Shown piece by piece: positions 1 through 9,117 of a stretch of 64,000 nucleotides of DNA. The notes under the pieces were generated by a model. That model did not search any database, was not told the DNA's origin, and saw nothing but the letters and a program-made list of their open reading frames with translations. A program made the position numbers and the translations under genes. Source of the DNA: Undaria pinnatifida. Taxonomy: Eukaryota; Sar; Phaeophyceae; Laminariales; Alariaceae. Where the stretch lies: positions 4,579,155-4,643,154 of the forward strand of contig JABAKD010000005.1 in assembly GCA_012845835.1 (NCBI GenBank), written 5' to 3'. Each line of letters begins with the position of its first letter. Position 1 is the stretch's first letter.

Positions 1-78
1 TTCAATTATTAACTAGTTAGCACTAACAAATTCTGAAGGGGGGGTTCGGCTCGATCGCAGGCTATATGTCGGTCCGAC

Positions 79-207
79 CTCGGGGTCGAGAATATTCTCC
101 CGCATAGCGTTGAACGCGGCGTCGAACACTTGAACATGCCCGGACAAAACTGCGTGCGTCAGGAGACTCCGACCCCAAGAGTCCTTCAGTCTCAGCTGCC
201 CGCGAAT
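79..207 (-). CDS. Ankyrin-like 43-residue module exon (left paralog)
   Basis: This minus-strand exon is 129 nt, with acceptor ..TTCGACAG before ATT and donor GAG|GTCGGA, phase 0 at both ends, encoding 43 residues. The core reads GRSLLTHAVLSG at residues 12-23, followed by a second helix VQVFDAAFNAMRENI. This is the D..G.(S/T).LMHA...G....F..V layout of ankyrin repeats, but with a 43-residue rather than a 33-residue period. The right paralog at 58870-58998 has the same length and borders and differs at about seven residues. The gene should continue leftwards beyond position 1. By analogy with ankyrin repeats it probably makes protein contacts; no catalytic motif is visible. Confidence 0.75.
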
Positions 208-378
208 CTGTCGAACGGGAGCGCGCGGGGGAGGAGAGGCACGGGTTCCCGAGGCAATTAACATTCCGTGGAATTATTTGAACAACGCAAACGGCGCAGT
301 CTTTTGTAGAAGCAACTACAGAATGCAGCAACATCAGTGGGCAGCGAGGCTTGCCGTGATAAGCGTATAGAACCAAGG

Positions 379-649
379 ACGCGTGCTACGATAGAGGAGG
401 TGGACCACGTTTTTTTTCTAATACTTCCCCTTAATTGAGGAGGTTAAGACATGTCCTTCTTAACTGGAAAACTGATTTGGAGGGAAATAGTCAACTGCTA
501 CCGGATGGAAAATCTCATATGGCCTAGGTATACAACGAGAATCAAGAGGAAAATGTATACCTACGAATAATGACTTCCGACGATTTTTTACCGTCTTTCG
601 GGAACCATTTCAGCCGAAAAGTGCTACCTCTATCTATCGTAGCACGTGC
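379..649 (-). mobile_element. RA short inverted-repeat element (reverse)
   Basis: It starts at acgcgtgctacgatagagg and ends at ctatcgtagcacgtgc, the family terminal inverted repeat. The interior has the conserved RA landmarks in reverse order: a Leu-less AT stretch, ggcctaggtatacaacgaga, and the ttccgacgatttt block. The paralogous position near 59170 lacks it, so this is a genuine insertion after the duplication. No coding capacity. Confidence 0.85.
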
Positions 650-1583
650 CACGTTCATACGACAACACGGACCGGCTACTGCGGTAGGGGGGCAGCAGCT
701 TTTTCCCTCCGAGGCTCTTAACCTATTGACGAGCCCCATGCCTCACCCAAAATCTGCCTTTTGTTTTTACGCTGCAAGTAAGAGCAAATGAATAAGCACA
801 CGGCCTACACGTACATAGACAGGCTGGTTCAAGAAACACCCCCCAAATTCTCTCCCTCACGAATGCCGCTCGCAATATCTAGTTAAAGGGGGAGTGTTTG
901 GCATCGCACTGACCCCCATGACCAACGGAAGAGGGTGACATGGGGCCAGCTTTTTTTAACGGTCTTAGGCTGTCTCTAGGAGCGACACCTCGTATCGACC
1001 AATGACATGCCTTCATTTTTTTTTAATACGGTTCAGGCATTTCCCAAGCGGGGTCGAGAAAAAACATTGCGACGCATTTTGCACTAACTAACCGGCTGGA
1101 CGTACTCCAAGGCATATCTGTAGATTTCTTTTTACGCGCAAAACCTCGAAGATCTGACCTGACTGTGTTCAACATTAAGCCGAATCTAGCGGAAAACTGG
1201 ATCCTACACTAAAACGAAGTTATTTGAAGGAAATAACGTTTCTTACTCGTTTTTACGCACAAAAGTCAAAATGTCCACGCCGTTGTTGAGAGATAGACCC
1301 TGAGATTTTTCACACGTGTTCTACATGTATGTCCATCCCGATGCCTGACCTCGTGGGACTTTTTTCGTCAGACAAAAAAAAACAAAAAAAAACATCGGGT
1401 GGGGATTTCGCATGGGCATATAGAAGACGTGTGCAATGTTTCGTTGTTTGAATCGAAAAACGGCGTGGACATTCGCCGGAGAATACATTTGGGGGATTTA
1501 ACGTTAACCAGCCTGTACGTAGACAGAAACCCCTATTTTTAAAAAATTGTGACATTCGGACGAGTCTGGCATCAGTTCCTTAC
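650..1583. other. Intronic stretch between module exons
   Basis: No exon is recognisable. Short blocks match the right paralog (for example ctgcggtagggggg..tttttccctc and gtagacagaaac), so this is the same intron, diverged. It contains T and A runs and a degenerate 40-bp repetition of tttttacgc..aaa near 1130-1265. Confidence 0.55.
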
Positions 1584-2426
1584 CTGCTCCTTCTACAGCA
1601 CGTCCTCTACCATAGACCATGCCGCCTTGAACACCACCAAACTGGGGTCCATCATACCCTTTCCCCGACGCAATAACGCGGCCATCGGGTCATCGAACTT
1701 TTCAGCTTGCGGGTCTTGCGAAATTGCTCGGTTGACACTCGCGCCACGCCACCTCTCAGCAGAATAACCTAGCGTATCATCCGACCCCTCCGGAGGAAAA
1801 TCGGCGCTCGTGTCGCTCTCGTGCCAATTTGTAGGGCGCGGAGGCGGCAGGTTGTCTTCCCCTTGGTCCGTCTTGCTTTCCTCAGAAATGCCCCCTAGAC
1901 GGTTAGGCCGACGTTCCGGATGGTTTTCCTTCGAGATGTCTCGTAGAAGACTGGTCCCACGTTCCAATTGTTTTTCCTTGGGGATGCCTTGCAGGCGGAC
2001 GGGCTGTCGCACTGGGTGGACTTGAGTGCTCGTGTTGCCAGGGCTCGGAGGCTGATGCACTTGGCGAGCCTGAGTATTCCCTTGTCCAGGGCTCGGAGGG
2101 TCTGCAGCAGTGGCGGGCACAAAGATGTGCTGCTGCTGCTGGGCACGGTCTTGCTGTGGATGCTGGGTGGCCTCTTGCCGCTGCTGCTGGGGAAACTGTT
2201 GCCGCTGCTGCTGGGGAAACTGTTGCCGCTGTTGCGGGGCAGGCTGTTGCTGCTGTTGGTTGTGGGTAAGCTGTTGCCACCTTTGCGTAGAAAACCCTTG
2301 TCGTTGCCGCTGATGCGCGGTGGCCTGCCTGAGGCCGGGGTGGGGGTGGCGATGTGTGACCCCAGACGCCCCGTGCATGAGAAAGCTCATCCCATCGCTG
2401 TCTGTGCCCTCCACTAGTGCCCTCAC
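1584..2426 (-). CDS. Gln/Pro-rich expanded module exon, with premature stop (left paralog)
   Basis: The exon is 843 nt (281 codons), with acceptor GTATTGTAG|GTG and donor CAG|GTAAGG, phase 0 at both ends. It opens as a module (DSDGMSFLMHGASG, residues 9-22), then leaves the ankyrin fold for a Gln-rich tract. Two 16-residue repeats (PSPG.. QARQVHQP type) and three ~17-residue charged repeats (RLQGIPKEKQ type) follow, and the exon ends in a conserved segment with YSAERWRGASVNRAISQ and a hydrophobic SLVVFKAAWSMVEDVL. Four codons before the donor the paralog has TGG, whereas this copy has TAG (complement at 1593-1595), so the reading frame stops there. Either this copy is a pseudogene or it makes a shortened protein. 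The paralog is 59975-60832. Confidence 0.7.
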
Positions 2427-2614
2427 CTACAATACGCAGCGTCAAGAGAATACATTTGAGGGTTAAACATGATTCCATCAGAAGTGGGGGAGGGGGAGGC
2501 GGTTTGATGCATGAGAAGACGAGCGGAGGGTGCTGATGCGTGGCGGCAAGAAGGTATAGTTGGGGGTTGAAAATATTTTTTTCTCAAATAGGGGAGGGGG
2601 GACAGTTGATGCAT

Positions 2615-2726
2615 GAGAGGATTGGGGGGGTGGTGCTGATGCGTGGTGACCGTCCTGGGATGAAGATAGGGGTGTCTATCTGTGGCGCCAGACGCTCCGT
2701 GCATGAGGAAGGTCGTCCCATCGCAA
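2615..2726 (-). pseudogene. Partial duplicate of the HGASGAT module start (left)
   Basis: The minus strand reads TFLMHGASGATDR and then a His/Pro-rich run parallel to the start of the large exon (HGASGVTHRH...). The homology covers only the first ~40 codons, and no proper acceptor or donor was found. It is a tandem partial copy of the exon at 1584-2426. The same partial copy exists in the right paralog (60935-61073), so it predates the segmental duplication. About 40-bp repeats of tgatgcatgagaa..ggtgctgatgc lie between the partial and the full exon. Confidence 0.55.
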
Positions 2727-2780
2727 GTCTTGTAGCAACGTGTAAAAGCCGCATTCTACTATAATAATAAGACTAGAAGC

Positions 2781-3029
2781 TGTTACAGGCACAGGCCACC
2801 CTTTGCAGGTCTATGCAGGTTCCACGTTGGTCACTCACTTGTACTAGACAATAAGATTTCGTATGAGTCCGCACGCTACGAATTAGAGCTGAAGGTGTGC
2901 AATTCCTCGAAACAAGAGCATTATCCCCTTTTTCGTGTACGCACATCCCTTTAAAGGCGTGTGAAACACCTTTATATAGTTTCCGTATGTATATATTACG
3001 CGTTATGCGTCCAGAGCACTAGCATTACA
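2781..3029 (+). repeat. Left terminal direct repeat of the TRIM-like element
   Basis: Starts TGTTACAGG and ends GCATTACA. It is clearly similar, with small indels, to 3722-3954, and has a TATA-like motif at about 2975. Confidence 0.6.
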
Positions 3030-3173
3030 CTAGCCCACCCTAACTGTATTTGCAGAAATACGGAAGCTTCGGGGAAGCACCGGTTCCACGGTTTAGAACA
3101 CGACTTGAAGATGCGGTTGTTCAAAACCTACTTCCACACCTCTACCCTCCGAGGCTACGAAGCCTGAAGGAAA

Positions 3174-3557
3174 ATGCAAAGGCAGATAACCAGGCCTAGG
3201 CTATCAGCCAAAAGGGTGTGCATGGACGGCGACGCTACCTCAGCGGTGCTGAGTAGGGCCGGGGACAGAGGCATGGCTGGTGGAATGAACAGCAACGCCA
3301 CACCAGCAAGACTGGGGCGATCTCTGGTCAGAGGCGTGCCTGGTAGCTTTGATGCAACAGAAAAGGCAGTCTTTGGTGTTGCCTTGGCGGCAGACGTGCA
3401 TGTTTGCTCAAAACGCGGCGTACATGTTTGCTCAAACATTCTAGTCTCGCCAGAGGAGCGGCTCTCCTCGCGAACGTGGTCGGTCAGGGGAAGCTCGCTG
3501 GCACCGGCGGGGAGCGAGCTGGTCGATTGCAAAGGTCTCTTCCGAGGCTCTGCTTAA
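3174..3557 (+). CDS. Hypothetical 127-residue frame inside the TRIM-like element
   Basis: An ATG-to-TAA frame of 127 codons, Ala/Gly/Ser/Arg-rich, in a locally GC-rich patch. Near residues 77-90 the sequence CxxVCSKRGVHVCSN arises from a 24-bp tandem duplication of a tgcatgtttgctcaaa block. The antisense strand is also open over most of this length, so strand is uncertain. No family is recognised. It could be captured host sequence, as TRIM-type elements sometimes carry, or chance. Confidence 0.3.
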   Translation: MQRQITRPRLSAKRVCMDGDATSAVLSRAGDRGMAGGMNSNATPARLGRSLVRGVPGSFDATEKAVFGVALAADVHVCSKRGVHVCSNILVSPEERLSSRTWSVRGSSLAPAGSELVDCKGLFRGSA

Positions 3558-3721
3558 CGCGAAAAATCGCGCCAGCTGGTTGATTCGTCGGTGGCGGTGA
3601 AAAATGCGAGAGCTCATTGCGTACTCTACTCGTGAGTCGGAGCAATGAACAATGTAAACGAAGGGAAACTGCAAATAGAGAATATCCAGAACGACGACGT
3701 CATCTTTAATAAAGCGGGGAC

Positions 3722-3954
3722 TGTTACCGACACAGGCCACCCTTTGCGGCCATCTCTACTAGGCAGGCTCCAAGTTGGTCACTCACTTGTGCGGCCACAC
3801 GTCACGAACGTAGAACTTACCGTGTGCAATTCCTCGAAGCAAAAGTATTATCCCCCTTTTCCTATTCACACATGCCTTCCGTAAGCATGTGAAACCCTTT
3901 ATATAACTTCCGCATGTAGATCTTACGCCTTGTTAGGCTTCCAGGGCAATACCA
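3722..3954 (+). repeat. Right terminal direct repeat of the TRIM-like element
   Basis: Starts TGTTACCGA and ends GCAATACCA, directly after the purine run aaagcgggga. Contains tttatataacttccg, matching tttatatagtttccg in the left repeat. Confidence 0.6.
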
Positions 3955-4001
3955 TAAAACTGCCTATGGTCCACGTATAGAGCAAAAGTATTGAACCCAT
4001 T

Positions 4002-4247
4002 TTGCTACAGTAGAGGTCTACCAGTTTTTTCTCTGGGGTTCCTCAATGTGGGAGCTTAAGACCTCTCCCAAAAGCCGATTTGAAGCAAAAAGAAAATTTT
4101 ACGGGATAAAAAATGCCATGGCCTCGGGTACACAACGAGAATCACGAAACAAAATTACGATTTTCCGACGATTTTGGGTCAATTAAGGAGTCCCGTCATC
4201 CAGGAACAAATCTAGCCAAAAGTGCTACCTCTGCCGTGGCATGCGTC
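4002..4247 (-). mobile_element. RA element (reverse)
   Basis: Left end ttgctacagtagaggt, right end agtgctacctctgccgtggc. Interior order is reverse: cctcaatgtgggagcttaag, then catggcctcgg, then ttccgacgattttgg and cccgtcat. Confidence 0.75.
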
Positions 4248-4309
4248 GCTTATTGCTTTCTGTATGCAGGGCTTCTCAAATGTGCAACTACCGGACATGC
4301 ACATATATA

Positions 4310-4380
4310 TCACACAGCTTGCAAAGATGAGTTTCGACGAAATCTTCGATCTCACAGCTGGAGTGTATTTTAATTTTTAT
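4310..4380 (-). mobile_element. RG element terminal fragment
   Basis: Matches the conserved RG end (cttgcaaagatgagtttcga ... cagctggagtgtatttt). It lies between TA-rich flanks (atatat on both sides) and is absent from the homologous position in the right segmental copy near 63690, so it inserted after the duplication. Confidence 0.65.
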
Positions 4381-4399
4381 AATATATATATATATATAT

Positions 4400-4640
4400 C
4401 TCGGGGAATGGCGATCGCGTATGTCATCAAATGTACTAGCTATACAGGTACTTCAAGTCGCGATCGCGTTTCCAAAATATTTATCAGCTGTACATCTAGC
4501 CCATGGCATCGTCTGTCGATGCCGCGCGAGCCAGGTTTGTCAAAGCCGACCTTTGAGTAAGGCATGGAACTTCTCGAGCGAGAACACCGTCGAAAAACTA
4601 CGAGATGCACCTCACACACGTACTACTAATAGTGCTAATA
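4400..4640 (+). repeat. GCGATCGC-rich diverged RA interior (left copy)
   Basis: Homologous to 63700-63960. Contains repeats of gtcgcgatcgcgtttcca and the ctagcccatggca block that corresponds to the RA interior, then ggcatggaacttctcgagcg and the end block gatgcacctc. The right copy carries more complete ~49-bp repeat units. Confidence 0.55.
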
Positions 4641-4682
4641 GTGCGGTGCAGGTTCCACCACTACTGTTCTGGGAGCTCTATT

Positions 4683-4927
4683 TGCTACGATAGCACCTCC
4701 TCAAAGCAGAGATTTTCATTAACGAACGTTTCATGGCTGCTCGACACTCGAGGGAGGGTGCTACTCGAGAAAAGTCTCCCAAATATTTTACTTGCACGCA
4801 AAGGACCATCGAACGATTGCGTCGGGGTGGTTAGACGCACCGTATTACAAGAGAAAACGGCCGAGAGCTGGTTTCAAAACCGGCGATTTTGTTAAAGAAA
4901 AGTCGGGGGGTCTCCCGTTAAACGACT
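4683..4927 (+). mobile_element. RB short inverted-repeat element
   Basis: Left end gctacgatagcacctcc, right end gtctcccgttaaacgactc. The interior carries family landmarks: aacgaacgtttcatggctgc, cgaacgattgcgtcggggtgg and ctggtttcaaaaccggcgat. Absent from the right segmental copy. Confidence 0.7.
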
Positions 4928-4944
4928 CCTCACCTCCAACAAAA

Positions 4945-5108
4945 GGTTTTCAGCAAGCTGAAAGTGCAAACCAGATGGCGTAGGAACACACAATGAAAAA
5001 CAAACTTCAAATAAAAATGACAATCCTACGATTTACTTCATGGGTTAAGAAGCCCGCCATTCAGAAAAAAGAATTGGACAAAATGTTCTACCTCTATGAT
5101 AGCACGCA
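4945..5108 (-). mobile_element. Truncated RA element
   Basis: Only the right half of a reverse RA copy remains (aatgacaatcctacgat, ggttaagaagcccgccattc, then ttctacctctatgatagcac). The left part is missing next to the RB element. Confidence 0.6.
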
Positions 5109-5154
5109 AACTCTACGGTAGCGTCAAGCGTCCACAAAGGCACAAGCTGTTTTC

Positions 5155-5250
5155 AACGGGGAGAGGTTTGACTTGATTGCTCGTTGACCGCAGCCGTCAC
5201 CATCCAGTTGGCACCCGCCCAGTGGTGTTCCATGCAGGAGGCCAACATCA
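5155..5250 (-). pseudogene. Frameshifted copy of the 43-residue module exon
   Basis: The minus strand aligns with the exon at 5858-5986 through the block tgacggctg.ggtcaacg and the end caagtcaaacct.cccc, but small indels break the frame, so the HAARSG core is lost and no clean donor follows. This is a decayed tandem copy about 700 bp from its intact neighbour. The homologous position of the right copy would lie just beyond the end of the window, since 63958-64000 matches 5117-5157. Confidence 0.55.
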
Positions 5251-5561
5251 AACACACAAAACATCCAAAGTGAACCATATTCTACTAACTCTAAGTACGT
5301 GCAGACGTGTGACTAGCTGCCTCTATGGACGGGGAAGGGCTTAATACCAGCCGTAACCGCGTTGCAAGGGGATACCGTAGTGATCAATGCCTACAGTGCC
5401 GGCATGTGCGCTATAGAGATAACATACCGGCACTAAAGCGGCAACCGGCACTACTCCGCATACTGACACCACTGGTTCTTCCCGTCTGTGCCAAGCGAAT
5501 CCCCAGGCACTGTATCGGCCAACCGGCACTAATTACCCGGGGCAATAGAGAAACCCCCTGA

Positions 5562-5832
5562 CGCGTGCTACGAAATAGGTAGCATTTTAAAAAATGCAGA
5601 AACATTTTCTTGATGACGGGGGCACCTTAACCCCAATTTCGTCGGAATTTTCAGTGTTTTAATCGTTTTGTGTTCCGCATTTTATTCATACTTAAGCTTC
5701 GCGACTTTTGTCGGGAGGCACTGGTGTTTTTCACGGAAGATAATCAGTGTTTTGAGGTTAAGGGGTAAAGAGCTCATCAATAGGTTATGAGCCTCAGCAA
5801 AGATTATGGTGAACATCTACCGTAGCGTGCAC
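5562..5832 (+). mobile_element. RA element, diverged
   Basis: Left end tgacgcgtgctacgaaatagg, landmarks cttgatgacgggggcacc, ccaatttcgtcgga and gagcctcagcaaa, right end catctaccgtagcgtgcac. It ends 26 bp from the donor side of the module exon at 5858. Confidence 0.7.
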
Positions 5833-5857
5833 ACCCTACTGTAACGGACAGGCGTAC

Positions 5858-5986
5858 CTTCACCGGGGGTAGGTTTGACTTGCACGCGTTGACTACAGCC
5901 GTCACCCCCATCTGACATCCACTCCGTGCCGCATGCATGAGCACGTTTCGGCTGTCTGCCGACGTCTCAAGCAGTTGCTCCTCGAC
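5858..5986 (-). CDS. Ankyrin-like 43-residue module exon
   Basis: The exon is 129 nt, with a pyrimidine-rich acceptor (..GTGTCCCAAG before GTC), donor AAG|GTACGC, phase 0 at both ends and 43 residues. Residues 13-23 read RNVLMHAARSG, in exact register with RSLLTHAVLSG of the exon at 79-207; the second helix is GVTAVVNACKSNLPPVK. The register, length and phase match shows one exon-one-repeat architecture. It belongs to the left gene copy, downstream (on the minus strand) of the exons at 9118, 8265 and 7516. Known ankyrin repeats are protein-contact modules; a specific partner cannot be inferred. Confidence 0.72.
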
Positions 5987-6215
5987 CTTGGGACACACAC
6001 ACCGGAGCAGGAGACAAGACATACAGAGCGCTGTTCATTCCGCGGTCGATGCTATATACTCAACGCGTGTAAAAGTAAAAAGGATGCATTTTTTACTCAC
6101 AGAAAATCACGATTAGCCAGGCTCATCGTCAACAAAATGTGCCTGTTACTAACACGGTTGCGTGTTTTCAACAGCACTCGACTATAAACCTAGGCCAGGG
6201 GATCCCTCGGCGATT

Positions 6216-6560
6216 TTACTTTCATTTATCTCAAGTCAGTTTTTGCCTCAGACGGGCATAGCTCTCCTCCAGTGAGGAGCCTCAGCCAAAAAAAGGTGTA
6301 CCTCCATCATATTTATCTCAAACCAGTGTTTGCCTCATAGGGGCATAGAACTCAAGTGAGGAGCCTCACTAAAAAAAAAAGTGTACCTCCGTCGAATTTA
6401 CCTCAAATCAGTATTTGTCTCAGAAGGGCATTGAGCTCCTCAAGTGAGGAGCCTCAGCCAAAAAAAGGTGTACCTCCATCGTATTTCTCTCAAATCAGTT
6501 TATGCCTCAGAGAGGCATAGAGCTCCTGGTGGAGGAGCCTCAGCATAAAATAGGTGAATG
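6216..6560 (+). repeat. ~88-bp tandem repeat made from the RA terminus
   Basis: Four head-to-tail units, each running tatctcaa.tcagt.tttgcctcag, aggggcatag, gctcct..gtgaggagcctcag and aaaaaaaggtgtacctcc. This is the right-terminal ~90 bp of RA, so one RA end has been amplified. Confidence 0.8.
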
Positions 6561-6804
6561 TGCCCCGTAATGCGTTGAGGAAAAGCGAGCCACTGCTAAA
6601 CTGTAGGGTTTCCCCAACACCTGAGGCCAAGGCATCGATAAGGGGGCAGGGTACGCCCACTTTTCTCGCCAACTGCGGGCGCCACTCTGCAGGCCACTCA
6701 CAAGTGGGTATGCACACCAGCCTCAAAAATCGGGTTTTTTTTTTTTGTTTTTTGTTGGCACACTACGTACCGATAGAAGAGGCGCGCGACAGTTTTTTTT
6801 CGGC

Positions 6805-7056
6805 CATCACATGGTAGGGGTTGCACTTCTTGAGACAAGAACAGGTATACCTCTGGCCAGTTGAGCTCCTCGGGTGAGGAACCACCGGTTAGTTTTGACA
6901 ATTTCTGGAGTGTATTTCGTTTTAGGACTAAGTCACTGGAGCTTGGTCGGGTTGCGCGGACGACTGCCCTTCGACGTCATGCCTAGGGCGAGAGATTGAC
7001 CTCGTCATGTTACGACCTGAGAAACTTTCTGTTTCACCTCTACCTTACCGTGGGAT
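6805..7056 (+). mobile_element. RD short inverted-repeat element
   Basis: Left end catcacatggtaggggttgc, right end acctctaccttaccgtgggat. The interior shares aaccaccggttag, cgttttaggac and cttggtcgggttgcgcg with the copies at 47681 and 54630. Confidence 0.7.
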
Positions 7057-7099
7057 ATCTCTTTCGTGAGACTCCTCACTTGGGGATCGCTGGGTCACT

Positions 7100-7191
7100 T
7101 TGACGGCAATCATTGACGGCCACCATTGACGGCAATCATGAACGGAAACTATTGACGGCAAACATTGACGGCAATCATTGACGGCAATCAA
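7100..7191 (+). repeat. 13-bp tandem repeat
   Basis: Seven approximate copies of ttgacggcaatca with few substitutions (ttgacggccacca, tgaacggaaacta, ttgacggcaaaca). Non-coding. Confidence 0.9.
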
Positions 7192-7515
7192 AGTGCAACA
7201 CAATGAGCAATACGTATTGTGTTTTCTTTCGGTATAAACCAAAAAAGAAGAATGCGGGTATTATATGGAGGTTACGGTAGTTTTGTTACTTTGAGGGCTT
7301 CGTTTTTCAACCACTTGGAGTCGGTCGCGGCGCGAGTATCTCTCTCTCTCGGTTGTGGTTTTTGGTTTCACGCTAAGCACTGTCAAGGAACTGTTAGGTA
7401 TGATGTGCCAACAAAATGCCCCGGTGCACATATAGTAAGCGGGTCGTTGGTCGACCTGGCTTCGGTTGAAACGAGAGAGGACATAGCAATACTTTATGGT
7501 TTTCTCGTCCCTCAC

Positions 7516-7644
7516 CTCATCCGCAGAGAAATGAGCCCCAATCGCTTTCAAAACGGCATCAAACGACGCACTGCTACCCACGCCGGCGGCGTGCATAAGC
7601 ACCGTCTTCCCCATGTAGTCGCTGTCCAGCAATCGATCACGGCT
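7516..7644 (-). CDS. Ankyrin-like 43-residue module exon
   Basis: The exon is 129 nt, with acceptor GAAATGGCAG|AGC, a consensus donor GAG|GTGAGG and phase 0 at both ends. Residues 12-23 read GKTVLMHAAGVG, close to the ankyrin signature G.T.LM.AA..G, followed by SSASFDAVLKAIGAHFSADE. It matches the exons at 79, 5858 and 58870 in length, phase and register. The GKTVLMHAAG segment is a loop-helix core, not a P-loop: the G.GKT/S context is absent. It is part of the left gene copy. Confidence 0.78.
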
Positions 7645-8264
7645 CTGCCATTTCACGCCCAACGAGACACGTGCAATTTCGCATGACGTGGAAATCGTTT
7701 TTCTTTTAAGGTTCTGTCGTTGAACGCACGGAACGAACAAGCATCTTTTCCAGTAGAGACCAAGCCTATGGTAGGGAGGGGAGGGGGGTCCACCCTTTGC
7801 AACAAGCGAGTTTAAGCCGCTTGTGCCAGTGGCTCTGTACGCCACTGGCAGAAAGACGGTAGTGGGCGATTTGGCGCGACGCCGCTACCCGTGCTATTGC
7901 CGATTCACATCACAAAATTTAAAAAAACAAAGACGCGCAAGGCCGCGAAAGAACAGGGCGGTCACTGGTGCTTGCGACCCCGAGCCACTTCTGAAAGCGC
8001 CACTTAAAGTGACCCCTGTACAGTAGCCTTAGTCTAAACGTTGTTGAAATCGTCAATGGATAACGGTGCTACTGGCAGAGCGCACAGAGGTGGGACAACA
8101 TCGGTTCGCCAGGCGGGACAGGAATCGGTCAAAAAAAGACGGGCCACCCCGTAGAGCGAAAGAGACAACATGATTCTAGTCGTGTGACACGGCGAAATGC
8201 GGGTGCCTTTCGCCTTACGCAGCGACCTACAAATACTCAAGACGGCAACCAATCGGGCACAAAC

Positions 8265-8392
8265 CTCAGCAAGCTTTATCCGCTCTAGGACGTCCCTCAT
8301 GATCGGCACCGTCCCACTGCCCGCCGCGAGCATGGCTAGCGTCAGGCCCCACTGATCCTTCGCCACAAGCTGGGTGTTGGCCAGACCCATCA
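8265..8392 (-). CDS. Ankyrin-like module exon, 128 nt
   Basis: The minus strand reads DQWGLTLAMLAAGSG, then VPIMRDVLERIKLAE, with donor GAG|GTTTGT. The best acceptor (AAACCTCAG|TG) gives 128 nt, one base short of the usual 129, so the phase-0 rule is broken at the left border. Either the true acceptor is different or this copy carries a 1-nt deletion and is inactive. The N-terminal part is three residues longer and the C-terminal part four shorter than the standard module. It sits in order between the exons at 9118 and 7516. Confidence 0.6.
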
Positions 8393-8573
8393 CTGAGGTT
8401 TGAAGAGTCTGTGCGGTAAAGAAGCGGATAGGGCGATATAGCGTGGGGTATTACTAGGAGGCGGGGGAGGTAAGGAATTTAGCTGAACCCCCGACGTCTC
8501 GTCAAAGGCCGTGTAACGCCGGGGGACCTCTACTTCTTGAAAAAATTCTATTGGGGCTTACTTTCAGTCAACA

Positions 8574-8840
8574 AGTGCTACGGTAGTGGTGAACTGGCTC
8601 TTTTTTCCCTTCTGAGGGTGTCGGCTCAATTAACTACTCCAAACCTCACCTTAAAGCTGATTTTGAGGAAACTCGCTAGTGAAATCCGGCGAAGAAACCC
8701 GTGGAAACTCAGGTATACGCTACAACCGTTTTGATTTGCGCGACACGAAAGGCGTTCTGATGAAGTCGGGTTATGGGTCCTCGTGATTCAGAAACTAATT
8801 GGGGCCAAAACAAAGTGTTACCTCTATCGTAGCACGCGTC
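8574..8840 (-). mobile_element. RA element (reverse)
   Basis: Left end agtgctacggtagtggtgaa, right end gttacctctatcgtagcacg. The interior is diverged but keeps gctcaattaactactcc and gctgattttgagg. Confidence 0.65.
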
Positions 8841-9117
8841 AGTCAAGCAGCTGTTCAATCAAGCATTCGCGTCCTCTGATAGGTTTCGGCGAGAGGCGTT
8901 TATCAAATAGTCAAACATGGAAGTGAGGGATCACCGTGTGACACTTTTTATGTCACGCGTTATTGTTCCTGTTCAATATTGCTTTGTTTCATCATCTCAT
9001 TTCGCGATATCTCAACATTGAACCCTCAAACACATGCCCAACTTTCGCGACCGTTGGTCTACCACACGGTCAAATAAAAACCAACCGAAAAACAGGCCAG
9101 GCCGCGGCGCTTCCTAC

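Larger units (their letters stand above)
2781..3954 (+). mobile_element. TRIM-like LTR element (1.17 kb) with internal reading frame
   Basis: Two direct repeats of about 249 and 233 bp (2781-3029 and 3722-3954) both begin TGTTAC and end in CA. Each contains a TATA-like tttatata about 70 bp before its end and shared blocks such as acaggccaccctttgc. The right repeat is preceded by a purine run, aaagcgggga (3711-3720), in the place of a polypurine tract. No target-site duplication and no clear primer-binding site were found. The right segmental copy (63500-63600) lacks the element. A non-autonomous LTR element (TRIM) fits best; a local tandem duplication is the alternative. Confidence 0.55.
1..5160. 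repeat. Left copy of a ~5.2-kb segmental duplication
   Basis: This segment aligns in the same order and orientation with about 58770-64000. Anchors are the 129-nt module exon (79-207 / 58870-58998), the Gln/Pro-rich exon (1584-2426 / 59975-60832), the partial module exon (2615-2726 / 60935-61073), the stretch beginning cttgtagcaacgtg (2730 / 63465), the GCGATCGC-rich stretch (4400-4640 / 63700-63960) and the stretch ending tcaacgg / tcgacgg (about 5117-5157 / 63958-64000). The two copies differ by independent insertions: RA at 379, the TRIM-like element at 2781, RG at 4310 and RB at 4683 occur only here. The duplication carries a gene, so it is best read as a tandem gene duplication. Confidence 0.85.

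Noticed and set aside
4222-4560. 112-codon plus frame
   Set aside because: It runs through RG and RA repeat sequence, and the matching copy at 63700 does not keep the frame.
7090-7200. CRISPR-like array (13-bp repeats)
   Set aside because: Units are contiguous without spacers; this is a simple tandem repeat in a eukaryotic genome.
7516-7644. GKTVLMHAAG as a nucleotide-binding P-loop
   Set aside because: The preceding GxxxxGK spacing is absent, and the segment aligns in register with ankyrin-like cores lacking K-T.
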